From Isochrysis galbana (taxonomy: Eukaryota; Haptophyta; Isochrysidales; Isochrysidaceae): a DNA stretch of 31,574 nt. The stretch's first letter is position 1; every line of letters starts with the position of its first letter. The stretch is from positions 1,602,397 through 1,633,970 of the forward strand of contig CM030942.1 in assembly GCA_018136815.1 (NCBI GenBank), in the 5' to 3' direction. Of this stretch, positions 17,601 through 26,825 are shown one piece after another. The position numbers and the translations under genes are program-made. The notes under the pieces were generated by a model that did no database searches, was not told where the DNA came from, and saw only the letters and a list, made by a program, of their open reading frames with translations.

Positions 17601-19346
17601 ATGGTACTCGGGCCGTGCTCTGGATATGAAGATGCGCTCTGCTCGTCCGTCAGCCTCTTCGATTCCCCCGCTCCAACGTCTTCGCGCTGGCGAATCACAG
17701 AGAGCTCGAAGGAGGTTCTGGAACGCGAGTTCAGAAGGGAGCGCTTCCCATCCGCCTCCCATAGACTCAAGTTGGCCAAGTGCCTCAACGTTGATCCACG
17801 TCGTATTCAGGTCTGGTTCCAGAATCGCCGGCAGCGAAACCGCGAGGTGAGCGCAGGGGCTCCAGAGGCTATTGAAGGACAGTCAACCAACGACGCCAAG
17901 GCCGTGACGTCGCATCAGGTTGAAGTAGGCAATTTCATCAAAGATAGTGTTGCACGCACTCCTCGTTCTGCTCCCGCAGCTGCGCCTGCAGCCTCTAGCA
18001 AGGTGCAACAGCATTCTATCTTAAGAGCAGACATGAGGTCTAAACACATCGACGAGAAGTGTTGCCCGCAGCTACATGCTGCGCTACCGACCCCTTCGCG
18101 CAAGCATCACAAGTCAATGAGGAACACTTTCGGTCTCCACCGGCGGTCTTGTACAAAACGGCCAGCGGTCGAAGCATCGTGCGAAGTGAATGGTAAGCAG
18201 CTTGCTCGAGACTCCTACTCAGTATCCAATGAGTACTATGATCTGATGTCACGTCAGAAAATTGGATCCCTTGGTTCCTCTTCGGGCGATGTTATGACCG
18301 GCGCTTTTCAAGGTTTTAACTTCGACGCTAGTCGGCAAGAGTATACAGAGAGCGAGTCGACAACGACCGACTTGAATAGACTCACCATGCATGGGAATGA
18401 GCTGCTCCAGCCCTATGGCGATGAGAGGGCTCTTCCCTTTTATGAGCCGCCTGCGCTATCCTCCAGCGACATGATCACCAATCATCATACACTACATGGT
18501 ACGTATCCAGCTGCTGCCTCCACAACATCCTTTCCAGCTTCCTTGCTTCGCAAATCGCTTTGCCGCGTTGCACCCTTTACTACTTGCAAATAGTGCTTGA
18601 AGTTTTTATGTGATGTCTACATGGTTATCCTTGTAGGAGGAATCAGTGCGAATGACGCGAGGGTTGTATTGTACGATGCGGAACCATTGCGCTTCATCAA
18701 GGCAAATCACTGCGAGAGTCCCAAACTTGTTCTGCAAACCCAGCAGTCGTCCGTGACCTCAATTCTCAAAGCAAATGAGCGCAATCAAGACGGGTGTGGA
18801 CAGTATTCGCTGCAACTTACAGAAATGTCTGAGCTCGATGACCTGGAGTCATGGAAGACGGCCGCAGAGTCGGTACGATAGTCGCCCATCGCTAACCTGT
18901 TTCCACACTCCATTTCCAATTTGCGGCCCTCAACAATAACCGTTTGCTTTTGTGCATAGGTGAACTTTGTTTTGCGCTGTGCGCGCCAGCAATACTCCCT
19001 TACAGCCGGGGAAGTGGCTCAAGCAGCTTCAATTACGCACTCGACGATGCGCGAAATCACATGTGCACCTCACCGCCCTCAAGTTGCAGCACATCAGCCG
19101 TGTCCTTCATCCTTTCTCGGGTTGAAGTCGGAGCGTCCGCGTGAAGATACTCGATTTTTAAGAGTGGGCTGTAGCGCATCAGCCACAACCGATCACAGTG
19201 CCAATTTGGACCGTGACACATCCATACCAGAATCTTGGAAACTTTGGCAAATCGAGGAATCGGCGGCATTGTACGCTTTCGACGAGCAAAACCCCGAGGC
19301 ATTGTATTCAGCCCCTGATAATGTCGACTTGATGTGCAAGCACTAG
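17601..19346 (+). CDS. Homeodomain transcription factor
   Basis: Three exons, 17601-18498, 18637-18872 and 18960-19346, give 506 aa. Introns are GTACGT...TTGTAG (138 nt, phase 1) and GTACGA...CATAG (87 nt, phase 0). The homeodomain covers about residues 25-84. Helix 3 is RRIQVWFQNRRQRNRE with the canonical W48, F49, Q50, N51 and R53 (residues 72-77), and spacing to helix 1 (SSKEVLEREFRRERFP) shows no TALE-type three-residue insertion. Reading through the first intron instead would stop at 18591, a 330-aa alternative. The remaining about 420 residues are low in recognised motifs: an Ala/Pro-rich stretch (APAAAPAASSK), basic clusters (PSRKHHKS) and acidic C-terminal segments. No POU, LIM or PBC partner domain was seen, so the subclass is unassigned. 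Confidence 0.9.
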
Positions 19347-19558
19347 ATGACGTCCGTGAGCTATTGCTCGTGTGCCTCTCAGTCAATCGATGACTGCTCA
19401 TCCCATGAAAATACCATGACGCTGAGACTCACGCTCTTTGGAGCTTGCCTAAATCACGTTGTAGGCTACCACCGTGATTCTCGAGGCTTACTCCCTACGT
19501 TGTTCGGAACCTTCATGACCTCATGAACCTGTCAATAACGGGTATTTTGGCCTAGGAC
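19347..19558. other. 3' flank of the homeodomain gene
   Basis: No gene seen. A CTAGGAC motif occurs at 19552, as in the R2 repeat heads, but without its palindromic partner. Confidence 0.35.
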
Positions 19559-19904
19559 CTACTCCCCTTGAAAGCAGGGGGTGGCCTTAAAGGCAACAGG
19601 TTGGCCATATTTGAAGAGGTCCTCCACGTTATTGAAGAAGAAAGCAACAGTAGTGCGAATGACATGAGGGTTGCACTGAAACAATGATCGTATGGATTCC
19701 AGGGATCATCTTGAGGTCTCAAGGCGTTTGCGTACTTACCAGTCACCCGGCAGTATTTTTCTTGAAGTACGTCATTTGAGCTACTGTGGCGATGTTGAGT
19801 GCCTTGGATCTGCATCGGTTAAACAAATACTCTATCGCATGAAGAACCGAACGCTCGACGAAGAGCGGAGCCCAACGTGCATGTAACAATTGATGGTGAT
19901 CAAC
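19559..19904 (-). pseudogene. Gene relic with intact-looking intron and in-frame stop
   Basis: The minus frame 19904-19746 reads well (WAPLFVERSVLHAIEYLFNR, then ALNIATVAQMTYFKKN) and ends at TGA 19745-19743. Three bases later is a perfect donor, GTAAGT (19739). A 64-nt intron ends TTGTTTCAG (19676), and the same frame continues CNPHVIRTTVAFFFNNVEDL, then FKYGQPVAFKATPCFQGE, to TAG at 19559. Only the TGA and, upstream, an apparent frame change from PYDDLIDGLKLITIN break the gene. No family was identified. A transposon-derived protein or dead gene is likely. A stretch of about 28 bp (19651-19678) is also found inside homeodomain exon 2. Confidence 0.45.
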
Positions 19905-20485
19905 TTAAGGCCATCAATCAAGTCATCATAAGGCCATGTGCTCTCGGGTGGGGCGGGGGGGGGGGGGAGAAATAACCTCCGTGTCAACCTGCGCACCATT
20001 GGGTGAGCAGATCTACGTACATGGTTCAAGACAACACACCCGCGTGCCAATGCGAGTTGCTACGCTCTACGTCACTTGTCTCGAACATATTATCAAAGGA
20101 CATTTAGCTACTCGTTGTCTTTGGGGTGGGATTGAAGGCATGACGACAGTCGTGGACCCCTTTGGGCTTCATTGTGGTCCACTCTGCAATCGAGCCCAAG
20201 TTGCGTTTGATCTTCATGTGTTCCTTCTTGCCCTAAATCCCAAGGGCTAGTGGGAGTAGGTAGTGGTACTAACGCTCAGATGTCAGATGTTTTAGATATT
20301 CTTGCCCTAAATCGCTAAATTCGTCAATTTGGGATCGGAAATCATATTGAGGTGGCGGGTGTAGAAAATCTTGAAGAATTCAGGCTACTTGCTGGGGACT
20401 AGATAAAATATAAAATGACTCAGTATCAGTATTGCAGCACCTCTATTCCCGAACTACAAAACTAAGGCTAATTCTCAGTTCACAT
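19905..20485. other. Intergenic, with poly-G run
   Basis: A run of about 14 G at 19953-19967. The plus frame 20007-20250 is open (VATLYVTCLEHIIKGHLATR) and may belong to the same relic or be chance. AT-rich sequence follows. Confidence 0.3.
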
Positions 20486-20513
20486 GGGGGAGGCGCCTCG
20501 TGCGCCCTCCCCC
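20486..20513. repeat. 11-bp inverted repeat with one bulge
   Basis: GGGGGAGGCGC-CTCGT-GCGCCCTCCCCC, with a single bulged C on the right arm. Confidence 0.6.
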
Positions 20514-21898
20514 GGGCTCGAACTGGAGTTGAGCGGTGCTCGAGACGCTTCAATCTCTGCCCCGATCCGAACCAACTTTTGTAAGTGGGGGTCAATGGGG
20601 GCCTCGCGCCCCCCTTACTCCATCGCGGAAGGTGGCGTTCCGTCGAATATGGGACACCAATAATACTCGAATGTATGTAAACATAACACATAACACTAGA
20701 ATTGAGTGCACTGGTACGCATGTTGCAAACCGCAATCACGCTTGCAGGTGCAAAGGTGTGCTCGACAACCACTCGTTTGGAATTGGAACGTTGCGTGGTC
20801 TTCGTCCGTCTGCGGAAGATCCGATCCTTGAGTCCTCTGTCAGCGCAGCGACTCCGCGCTTCGTAACCGGGGCGGGAGCGGGATGGCGCAGAGCGAGAAG
20901 CGGGGCCGGGGGAAGAGTGGGAAGGGGGGAGGGGGGGGAGGGGAGCGAGCGAGCGGCAGCGGACGGGGAGAGGGAGGGGGAGGCTCTCCACCCCTCGTTT
21001 CCGGGGGGTAGAAGTCATACCCTGCTCATTGGGCATGGGGAGTATCGGTCAAAAATAAACCGAACCTGAGGTCGCGGCCTCTAGAGCCCAGATGCGAACG
21101 CTCCCTGCCTCGGGTGCAGCACAACGGTAGGAGGCGAGAGTGGGTGTTGAATGGAGTGTCAATGTCAAGTGAGGGCGAGGTTTGACCTTGCTTTCCCCAC
21201 GTCCACGCACATCGACGCAACAGGCATTCGGCGATGGCGCGATTAAAGATCATCGTTGCCTACGGAGGGCTCAGCCGCAGCTCGTTTGGAGGCTGCAGTC
21301 ACGTCCCAAGGTCACGGCGTTCTGATTTGCTGGTGGTGCGTTCGCAACATCCATGCCCCTCGCTATCATGGTCTCGATCTTCGCCGCAGCCCGTGTGCGC
21401 AGACTCGCATAATTGACGCTCATAGGTTGACGACGAGGGGTGCACCGGACACGGCGGCGCCGCGCGAGTCGTACGCTCTGCCAATACCGCCAAGTCCTCC
21501 ACACAGGCGCACAAATTTGGTTCAGTCCCGTGGGCTATTTGGCGATGGGGTTGGTCGTCGGCCATTGTGCATGCTCTGGGAAGATGGTATTAAGAAAGGC
21601 GACGTGTGGCGTGCACACAATTTAATTCACAGCCGGTATGCAAAGTTGGGAGTCGGTTGGGTCAATCACTGCTCGAAATGATTCATCCGGGCGACTTGTT
21701 TGCCAAACTCGAGCTGCAGGTCGGGGATGCGAGGCTGCTAGACACACGAACGTGCGTCGCCTCACGCGGCCTGCCCTCGGACCGTGAGAGCATTGTCACC
21801 GACCGGGGACCAAATGAATGCATGTAGTGCAGTCCCTTCCCATCCTGCACTACCACACGTCCGCGCATCGCCCCTGAAGTGCTAGCCAAACAAACGCG
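20514..21898. other. Long intergenic stretch, no confident gene
   Basis: A purine-rich, G-rich block lies at about 20870-20990. The 21240-21680 segment is open in several frames on both strands (minus AAAKIETMIARGMDVANAPP, plus AAVTSQGHGVLICWWCV) without a recognisable domain or splice structure. No RNA gene was found. Confidence 0.35.
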
Positions 21899-23269
21899 CT
21901 ACAACCCGCTGCGGGTCGTCATGCCTAGCTGCCGCTCCCATGCCACCACCTGCAAACGTATGTTGAGATCCTGCCACTGCAGGAGTTGAGATCGCATCTC
22001 CGAGACGTTAACATCACCATCCATATCCTGAGCTGCAAGGTCTAGCTCCACCTCACGCATTTCGGGCGCCCACTCATATGCTTGCAGGAGGGGTAGCTCG
22101 CCATTCGACCTTGTGCCGCCCTCGCTTGGGTTAGGACGAAGAAGAGTTGGGACACACCCGAGCGATGTGTGATCAGCTGGAGTGGCCACGCCTGCATAGT
22201 CGATGGCGGGTAGTACAAATTTTTTGAATGGCGCAAATGGCGCAGAGCCGCCCCGATCGACGACACAAAATGCCAATGCCGCGGGTCGGGAGATGAAAAA
22301 GAGTGAATCAAGCTTCAAAGATGTGCGATGTCTTGACAGCAGAGCAAGGGTGCCCGCTTGCCACACCCAATAGCCACCATCCGCAGCGCAGGTGAAAAGG
22401 CGGGCCCCATCGCCTGAGACACAAAGGGCAGAGACAGCGGCAGCGTGCCGCGCGAGACCAGAGCGCGCCCCGCTGGCCGGCTCGCCCACGTGGGGACCGC
22501 TGCTTGAAGACACTCGGTCCCTTGGCTCAGCAATGAGAGAGGCGCAGAGGACGCGGCCATCAACGGCTCCGGCGTACACGGCCGCATGCGTCGGATCAGT
22601 CGCCACGCACGTAAGAGCCACGCCCAGATCTGCGCCGTGCACTGCCTCTTTCACACCCTCTCCCATTCGCCAGACGCGAATAGTCTGGTCGAGAGAGCAC
22701 GAGACAATGAGTGACGCATGCCCACTGTCCGAGACAGAGAGTGAGGTGACCGAGAGAGTGTGTGCGGTCCACGTGCGGAAAGGTCGCGGAGCGGGAGAAG
22801 CCGATTCAGCAGCTCGGAGAAGCTGACTGAAAGACCACACGTTGATGATGGCATCCTCACCCGCCGAGAGCAGGAAGCCGTCTGCACATACAGTACCAAG
22901 TGTGCATACTGGTCGGAAGTGCCCGTCCCACGCGAAGAGCAGCTTTCCTGAGGCAATCTGCCATAGATAGAGCTTACCTGAGCCTGCACCCGCGATGCAG
23001 TGCGCACCATCTGACGTGGCGCTCACACAGCTCAGCCTTTCGGGCGCCTGGCAGCGGTACTGCGGCTGCTCCCGCCCCCAGCTCCAAAGATGGAGGAAAG
23101 AGCGGTTCTTCTCGGCGGAGACGACGCAGCGGTTGGTGGCGGTGAGGCCGGAGGTGCAGGGATGGCAGTCCTGTAGTGTGCGCAGCAAACCGCCCGTCCG
23201 CGCCTCGCACAGCTCCGCCACCCCCTTGTCGGACGAGGCGACGAGCAGAGCTCCGGCCCCGTCGTCCAT
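21899..23269 (-). CDS. WDR18/IPI3-type WD40 protein (ribosome biogenesis)
   Basis: A single exon of 456 aa from ATG 23269 (MDDGAGALLVASSDKGVAE); an upstream in-frame GTG is not needed. WD40 repeats fill about residues 1-310: APERLSCVSATSDG, AGSGKLYLWQIASGKLLFAW, GHFRPVCTL, GEDAIINVWSFSQLL, a WTAHTLSVTSLSV unit, VSCSLDQTIRVW and a last CAADGGYWVWQ. This order, especially the SGGxDxxIxVWSLxxLL step before HxLxVTxL and SLDQTxKxW, is that of WDR18/Ipi3. That protein works with Rix1/PELP1 and Tex10 in 60S pre-ribosome maturation in the nucleus. The C-terminus is a helix (MRSQLLQWQDLNIRLQVVAW), as in the family. There are no introns, unlike three of the other genes here. Confidence 0.85.
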   Translation of the reverse strand: MDDGAGALLVASSDKGVAELCEARTGGLLRTLQDCHPCTSGLTATNRCVVSAEKNRSFLHLWSWGREQPQYRCQAPERLSCVSATSDGAHCIAGAGSGKLYLWQIASGKLLFAWDGHFRPVCTLGTVCADGFLLSAGEDAIINVWSFSQLLRAAESASPAPRPFRTWTAHTLSVTSLSVSDSGHASLIVSCSLDQTIRVWRMGEGVKEAVHGADLGVALTCVATDPTHAAVYAGAVDGRVLCASLIAEPRDRVSSSSGPHVGEPASGARSGLARHAAAVSALCVSGDGARLFTCAADGGYWVWQAGTLALLSRHRTSLKLDSLFFISRPAALAFCVVDRGGSAPFAPFKKFVLPAIDYAGVATPADHTSLGCVPTLLRPNPSEGGTRSNGELPLLQAYEWAPEMREVELDLAAQDMDGDVNVSEMRSQLLQWQDLNIRLQVVAWERQLGMTTRSGL

Positions 23270-23317
23270 CGCGCCCCTCCCCACGTCGCTTCCCGAAATA
23301 GGTACTCGTCAGTTTTA

Positions 23318-23354
23318 TTGTTGTGTTAGTATAACCTTAGTGCTGCGGGACCGT
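23318..23354 (+). repeat. Short dispersed repeat, copy 2 (TAGTGCTGNGGGACCGT core)
   Basis: Partner of 2326-2363. It lies about 50 bp upstream of the WDR18-like start, between that gene and the gag-like element. Confidence 0.55.
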
Positions 23355-23388
23355 AGCCCTTCGACGGCAACGGAGCCCCTACCCCGCG

Positions 23389-26082
23389 ATGGGGGTGTGC
23401 GCGGTTGGCGCATGGCTCGTCCGGTGTATGTGGCTAGGAATGCTAGCTAACAAGATGTCATACGACGCTATAAGTTCTAACGTGGTACCCCCGCCGAGAG
23501 GTCACCGCAATCTCCATAACACCAGCGCGCGCGTCGACGCTCAAGGGTGCAACACATCATCGAATGGACTCGACGCATTCGATGAAAATCTTTCCTTCGA
23601 ATTTGTGGCTGCCGAGCGGGCCACACGTTCCCACAACTGGTGGGACCTGGACAATATGGTCAGTCTACACAAATTCTTCAGTGGTGGCCGATACCAGATC
23701 CGCAAGCATTCACCAGTTCAAGGGTGGGAAGGACACTTTACCACATCGAATCACTCCAAGCACCCCTCAGCTCTTACTTCTACGGCTGTGGGGGTCGTGC
23801 GGCGAAGGCAACGGCCGTCCGCTCTGCACCACGGCGCCGGGCAGGACGATCCTCGTCGAATCCCCCCGGACGCCATCACGCGGAAAGGTCATCCCGGGCC
23901 GGCATGGTCTCCACAACTCGCTCAACACGAGCAGGAAGACTGCCATTGCTATGGGGAAGATTCGATCTCGACGGTTCAAGATACGATCTCCCCCTCGCAT
24001 AACTGCCCGTCTTCCCCGCTTGTATCGTGGCAGAAAACTGCCCGCTTGTCTTCTCTGTCCCACGCCGCGGGCGATTTCCAGGAATCGCAGATCGTCCCCC
24101 GCGCGGGGAAAACGCCGCGGGGCGCCGTCAGGAAGCTGCAGTTTCCCCCCGGCGCGGGGAGACCGCCAAGAGGCCCGCCCACGCACCAGGAAGAAGGACC
24201 GCCGAGCGTTCCCCGCGCGGGGGGAAATATTCCCCTCGAGAAAAGGGCTCCGGGGACGACTCCGCCCGCCGTTCTCCGCGCGGGGGGAAAGCTGATGAGG
24301 CCTCCCTCCGCTCGCCCCACCTCGCGAGAGGGAGGGGGCCCGTGGGGGAAGCCCTCCGCTGGGCGCTCGCGGACGGACGAGCTGCTGGCCTCTTCCCCCC
24401 CCGCGCGGGGGGGCGGCCGAACGATGCAGCAACGAATCACAGTCGCCCCAGGTGAACGCGAACTTTCACCCACACACCTTCCGTTCTTCTATTACGACGA
24501 CTGGGAATTCTACTTCGTCCCTGCTGGCCTGGTCACTCCCTTGTTCCAGATGCAATCTGGTGCCATCTCCACCGCTCGAGGAACCGAAAGCGCCGAGGCC
24601 TCCTGGTGTCCCGTTCACTCTTCACAGGGTGGCGTTCCATCTTCACAGGGTGGCATCACGCGAACCAAAATTGGACTGCTGGTCATTTGGCAGGCCAGGA
24701 CTTTGAAAAGGCGCCATTCATGGCCACTTCACTCTTCACTGTCAGATCATGAGATTTTGAGGGAATCCTCACAGAATTCTGGTGAGGCTATTTTTGATGC
24801 TTTCATGCTCAATGTCTCTGATCGCGATTGGGACCGGAAGAAATACCCCCTCTGTCGCCCCTTTGATGGGCAACGTGGTTTAAGCTTTGAACGTTTTGAA
24901 CGTGAGATTGGTGTCTCTTTAGCCGCCATCCAGGCTGAAAACGATGAAAATGATCTTGATCAAACTCGCCGCGGCACGGATATCGGAGGCGATGTTTGGG
25001 CTCAAACACACGGAAATCCCACTCAAGCACAAGCCAGGCTCAGAGCACGCCGCAACAAACGATTGTTCAAAGAGCTCTACTTCCACATCACAAATCAACA
25101 CCTAAGGGACCACATGTTTGCCAACTACTCTAACGACGGGCGCCAAGCGTGGCTATTTCTTGAAAATCAGTGTCGAGTGGTTACCACTTCGCTCGAAATG
25201 ATAGCTCTTGATCGACTCTGGTACGACGCTAACTTCGACACCGTTGGCATTGATGAGAATACCATCCATCTCTTCACACACCACCTTTTCGGTCTCAACT
25301 CTGATCGCCCGGCTACTCACCAAAAGACTCAAGAAGATTTCAGCATCAAGCTACTTCAGTGCCTATCTACATGTGAGCATGGAGCGCTTCAACTAGAAGC
25401 GATCAATGAGCTCCAAGGCACTCCCGGTACTTGGCGCTTCAAGAAAATCCTCCCTACGCCGCCTACTCCGGATGGGACCGCTCCGCCGCCTCCAGCCTAC
25501 GCGCGAGACTTTCATGCGCTCCAAGAATGGGTGGACAAGGTATGGCGATCTTTGGTGAGGGATGGAGCTATTCGGCGTCGAGCCGCTCGTCACCGCGGTG
25601 CTGCCGCCGGCCGACCAGATGCGATGATGATCGAAGAGCGGGATAATGATGAGGACCACGAAGCTCTAGCCACCGCTTCAGATGGCAAAGCTACGCTCTT
25701 CTCACTATCTGACTGTCTAAGGCAAGAAGTTTGCTGGAATTGCCGCGGCCTAGGACATCGCCGCGAACAATGCCCATCAGCGAAAGGGGTTCGCCCTATC
25801 GCCGCCGCTATATCCACCCTTAAACAATCATTAGACCGATTGCAAGCGCGGCGAAGTGGAAACGGTGCCGGACTAGCCAAGGGGCGCGGGAAAGGTCAGC
25901 GCCAACGACGACCATTAGGCCGTGGGGGAGCCTCTCACTCTCACCCCATTGCGGCGCTCCAAACCGAAGATGACTACTACTTCGATGAGGATCCCATACC
26001 CACGTTTCATGTGCCGACAGCACCACGAGAACTACAAGAGAAACCGGTCGTCCGATGGAACGAGAGAAGGCTGAGAAATTGA
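23389..26082 (+). CDS. Gag-like ORF with CCHC zinc knuckle, no polymerase nearby
   Basis: An 897-aa open frame; the true start is uncertain because residues 1-350 are low complexity. From about residue 555 it is gag-like: RRNKRLFKELYFHITNQHLR, then MFANYSNDGRQAWLFLENQC, resembling copia-type capsid/UBN2 sequences. A short basic linker precedes CWNCRGLGHRREQC at residues 782-795, a perfect CX2CX4HX4C nucleocapsid knuckle, and then a Gly/Arg/Gln-rich tail. The stop at 26082 is followed by R1 repeats, not by protease, integrase or reverse transcriptase. It is therefore a gag-only (non-autonomous) retroelement or a domesticated gag. The N-terminal half includes an R/G/P-rich basic region generated by a GC-palindrome repeat at 24097-24410. 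Confidence 0.7.
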   Translation: MGVCAVGAWLVRCMWLGMLANKMSYDAISSNVVPPPRGHRNLHNTSARVDAQGCNTSSNGLDAFDENLSFEFVAAERATRSHNWWDLDNMVSLHKFFSGGRYQIRKHSPVQGWEGHFTTSNHSKHPSALTSTAVGVVRRRQRPSALHHGAGQDDPRRIPPDAITRKGHPGPAWSPQLAQHEQEDCHCYGEDSISTVQDTISPSHNCPSSPLVSWQKTARLSSLSHAAGDFQESQIVPRAGKTPRGAVRKLQFPPGAGRPPRGPPTHQEEGPPSVPRAGGNIPLEKRAPGTTPPAVLRAGGKLMRPPSARPTSREGGGPWGKPSAGRSRTDELLASSPPARGGGRTMQQRITVAPGERELSPTHLPFFYYDDWEFYFVPAGLVTPLFQMQSGAISTARGTESAEASWCPVHSSQGGVPSSQGGITRTKIGLLVIWQARTLKRRHSWPLHSSLSDHEILRESSQNSGEAIFDAFMLNVSDRDWDRKKYPLCRPFDGQRGLSFERFEREIGVSLAAIQAENDENDLDQTRRGTDIGGDVWAQTHGNPTQAQARLRARRNKRLFKELYFHITNQHLRDHMFANYSNDGRQAWLFLENQCRVVTTSLEMIALDRLWYDANFDTVGIDENTIHLFTHHLFGLNSDRPATHQKTQEDFSIKLLQCLSTCEHGALQLEAINELQGTPGTWRFKKILPTPPTPDGTAPPPPAYARDFHALQEWVDKVWRSLVRDGAIRRRAARHRGAAAGRPDAMMIEERDNDEDHEALATASDGKATLFSLSDCLRQEVCWNCRGLGHRREQCPSAKGVRPIAAAISTLKQSLDRLQARRSGNGAGLAKGRGKGQRQRRPLGRGGASHSHPIAALQTEDDYYFDEDPIPTFHVPTAPRELQEKPVVRWNERRLRN
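23434..23482 (+). repeat. 49-bp direct repeat, left copy, flanking the gag-like ORF
   Basis: ATGCTAGCTAACAAGATGTC and CGCTATAAGTTCTAACG match 26666-26714 with about 4-5 differences over 49 bp. Both copies encode MLANKMSY-x-AISSN. The pair brackets 3.2 kb including the gag-like ORF. Confidence 0.85.
24097..24410. repeat. Degenerate ~63-bp repeat, each unit with a CCCCGCGCGGGG palindrome
   Basis: Palindromes CCCCGCGCGGGG at 24097, 24211 and 24399, with one-change forms at 24147 (CCCCGGCGCGGGG) and 24274 (CTCCGCGCGGGG). A decayed CCTCGCGAGAGG lies near 24320. Spacings are 50-64 bp, or double. The unit encodes variants of PRAGG/PPARG in the gag-like frame. Confidence 0.75.
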
Positions 26083-26135
26083 CCATCGGGGATCGGTACA
26101 CGCCGCCTGCCACTGGAAACCCCGAGCATGGAGCC

Positions 26136-26260
26136 CCTAAGTAGAGCACGAGGGGACGAGCCGCAAGGCAAGTGTAAGGGAGTGATAAGGGACGCGGGCG
26201 CGGCTGTCAGGGAAATGTCGCAGAGCCGCGCGCGCGGTGTGAACATTAAGAAGTTTTTTT
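26136..26260 (-). repeat. Dispersed repeat family R1, copy 4 (inverted)
   Basis: Its reverse complement reads A-run, ACTTCTTAATGTTCACACCG, CGCGCGGC, then CTTGCCTTGCGGC and CTCCCCTCGTGCTCTACTTAGG, matching the 3' end of copy 2 closely. A head-to-head partial copy follows on the plus strand (about 26252-26290: TTTAAATAATAGTCTCGCC, then GCGCGTGGCC). Confidence 0.75.
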
Positions 26261-26290
26261 AAATAATAGTCTCGCCCCGCGCGTGGCCAG

Positions 26291-26665
26291 CAAGCAAGGA
26301 AAACACACGTTCACATGAAGCAGAATTAGGAGAAAGGTTCAAGGCAATCCTTGCAGCAAGGGCCCAAGTAGGGAACTTGGTGTGATTTGATGCCCACCAC
26401 GGTCACTCACGCGCGCGCGCGCAAGGAGAGCGGCTGAGGCACGCTCTGGCTCACCTCCTGGCATGTTGTGCTTGTGCTGGTCGCTGCCGCGCGGGGGCCT
26501 GATGTCCTCGAGTAAGCGCAGTAGGGGGGGGGGGAGCTAGGGGGGAGCGCGGGGGGGCTCTGGCTCTGGCTCGCCCAAATATGCAGAAATATGTAAAAAT
26601 AGCTCGCTCACAAAAACTGGCCCAAATATGTTCCTAAATAATTATATATTTTGGCCGGGCCCTAG
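26291..26665. other. Intergenic with simple sequence
   Basis: A (CG)n run at about 26409-26421, long G runs at 26523-26560, and two ATATG-TAAAAATA-like AT stretches. No gene. Confidence 0.4.
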
Positions 26666-26714
26666 CTAGAAATGCTAGCTAACAAAATGTCCTACACCGC
26701 TATAAGTTCTAACG
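26666..26714 (+). repeat. 49-bp direct repeat, right copy
   Basis: Partner of 23434-23482; lies 584 bp after the gag-like stop and about 110 bp before the PDI-like start. Confidence 0.85.
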
Positions 26715-26825
26715 GCAGGTGTTCACGGCTCCGCCTCACTCACTCGTCATATCTTTGGAAAACAAAAGGTACTCTTAAAGCGAGGAGGGCTGCGCCGGGG
26801 CGAGCGTGGGCGAGTGAAGAGGCAG

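Noticed and set aside
19743..19745. In-frame TGA as selenocysteine
   Set aside because: No conserved redox context and no visible SECIS-like element; a decayed gene is simpler.
20443..21069. ORFs of 177-197 aa on both strands
   Set aside because: Mutually overlapping, low-complexity purine/pyrimidine-rich translations with no motifs or splice signals.
23434..26714. Calling the 49-bp repeats true LTRs
   Set aside because: Too short for ordinary LTRs, no TG...CA ends, no primer-binding site or polypurine tract recognised; left as direct repeats.
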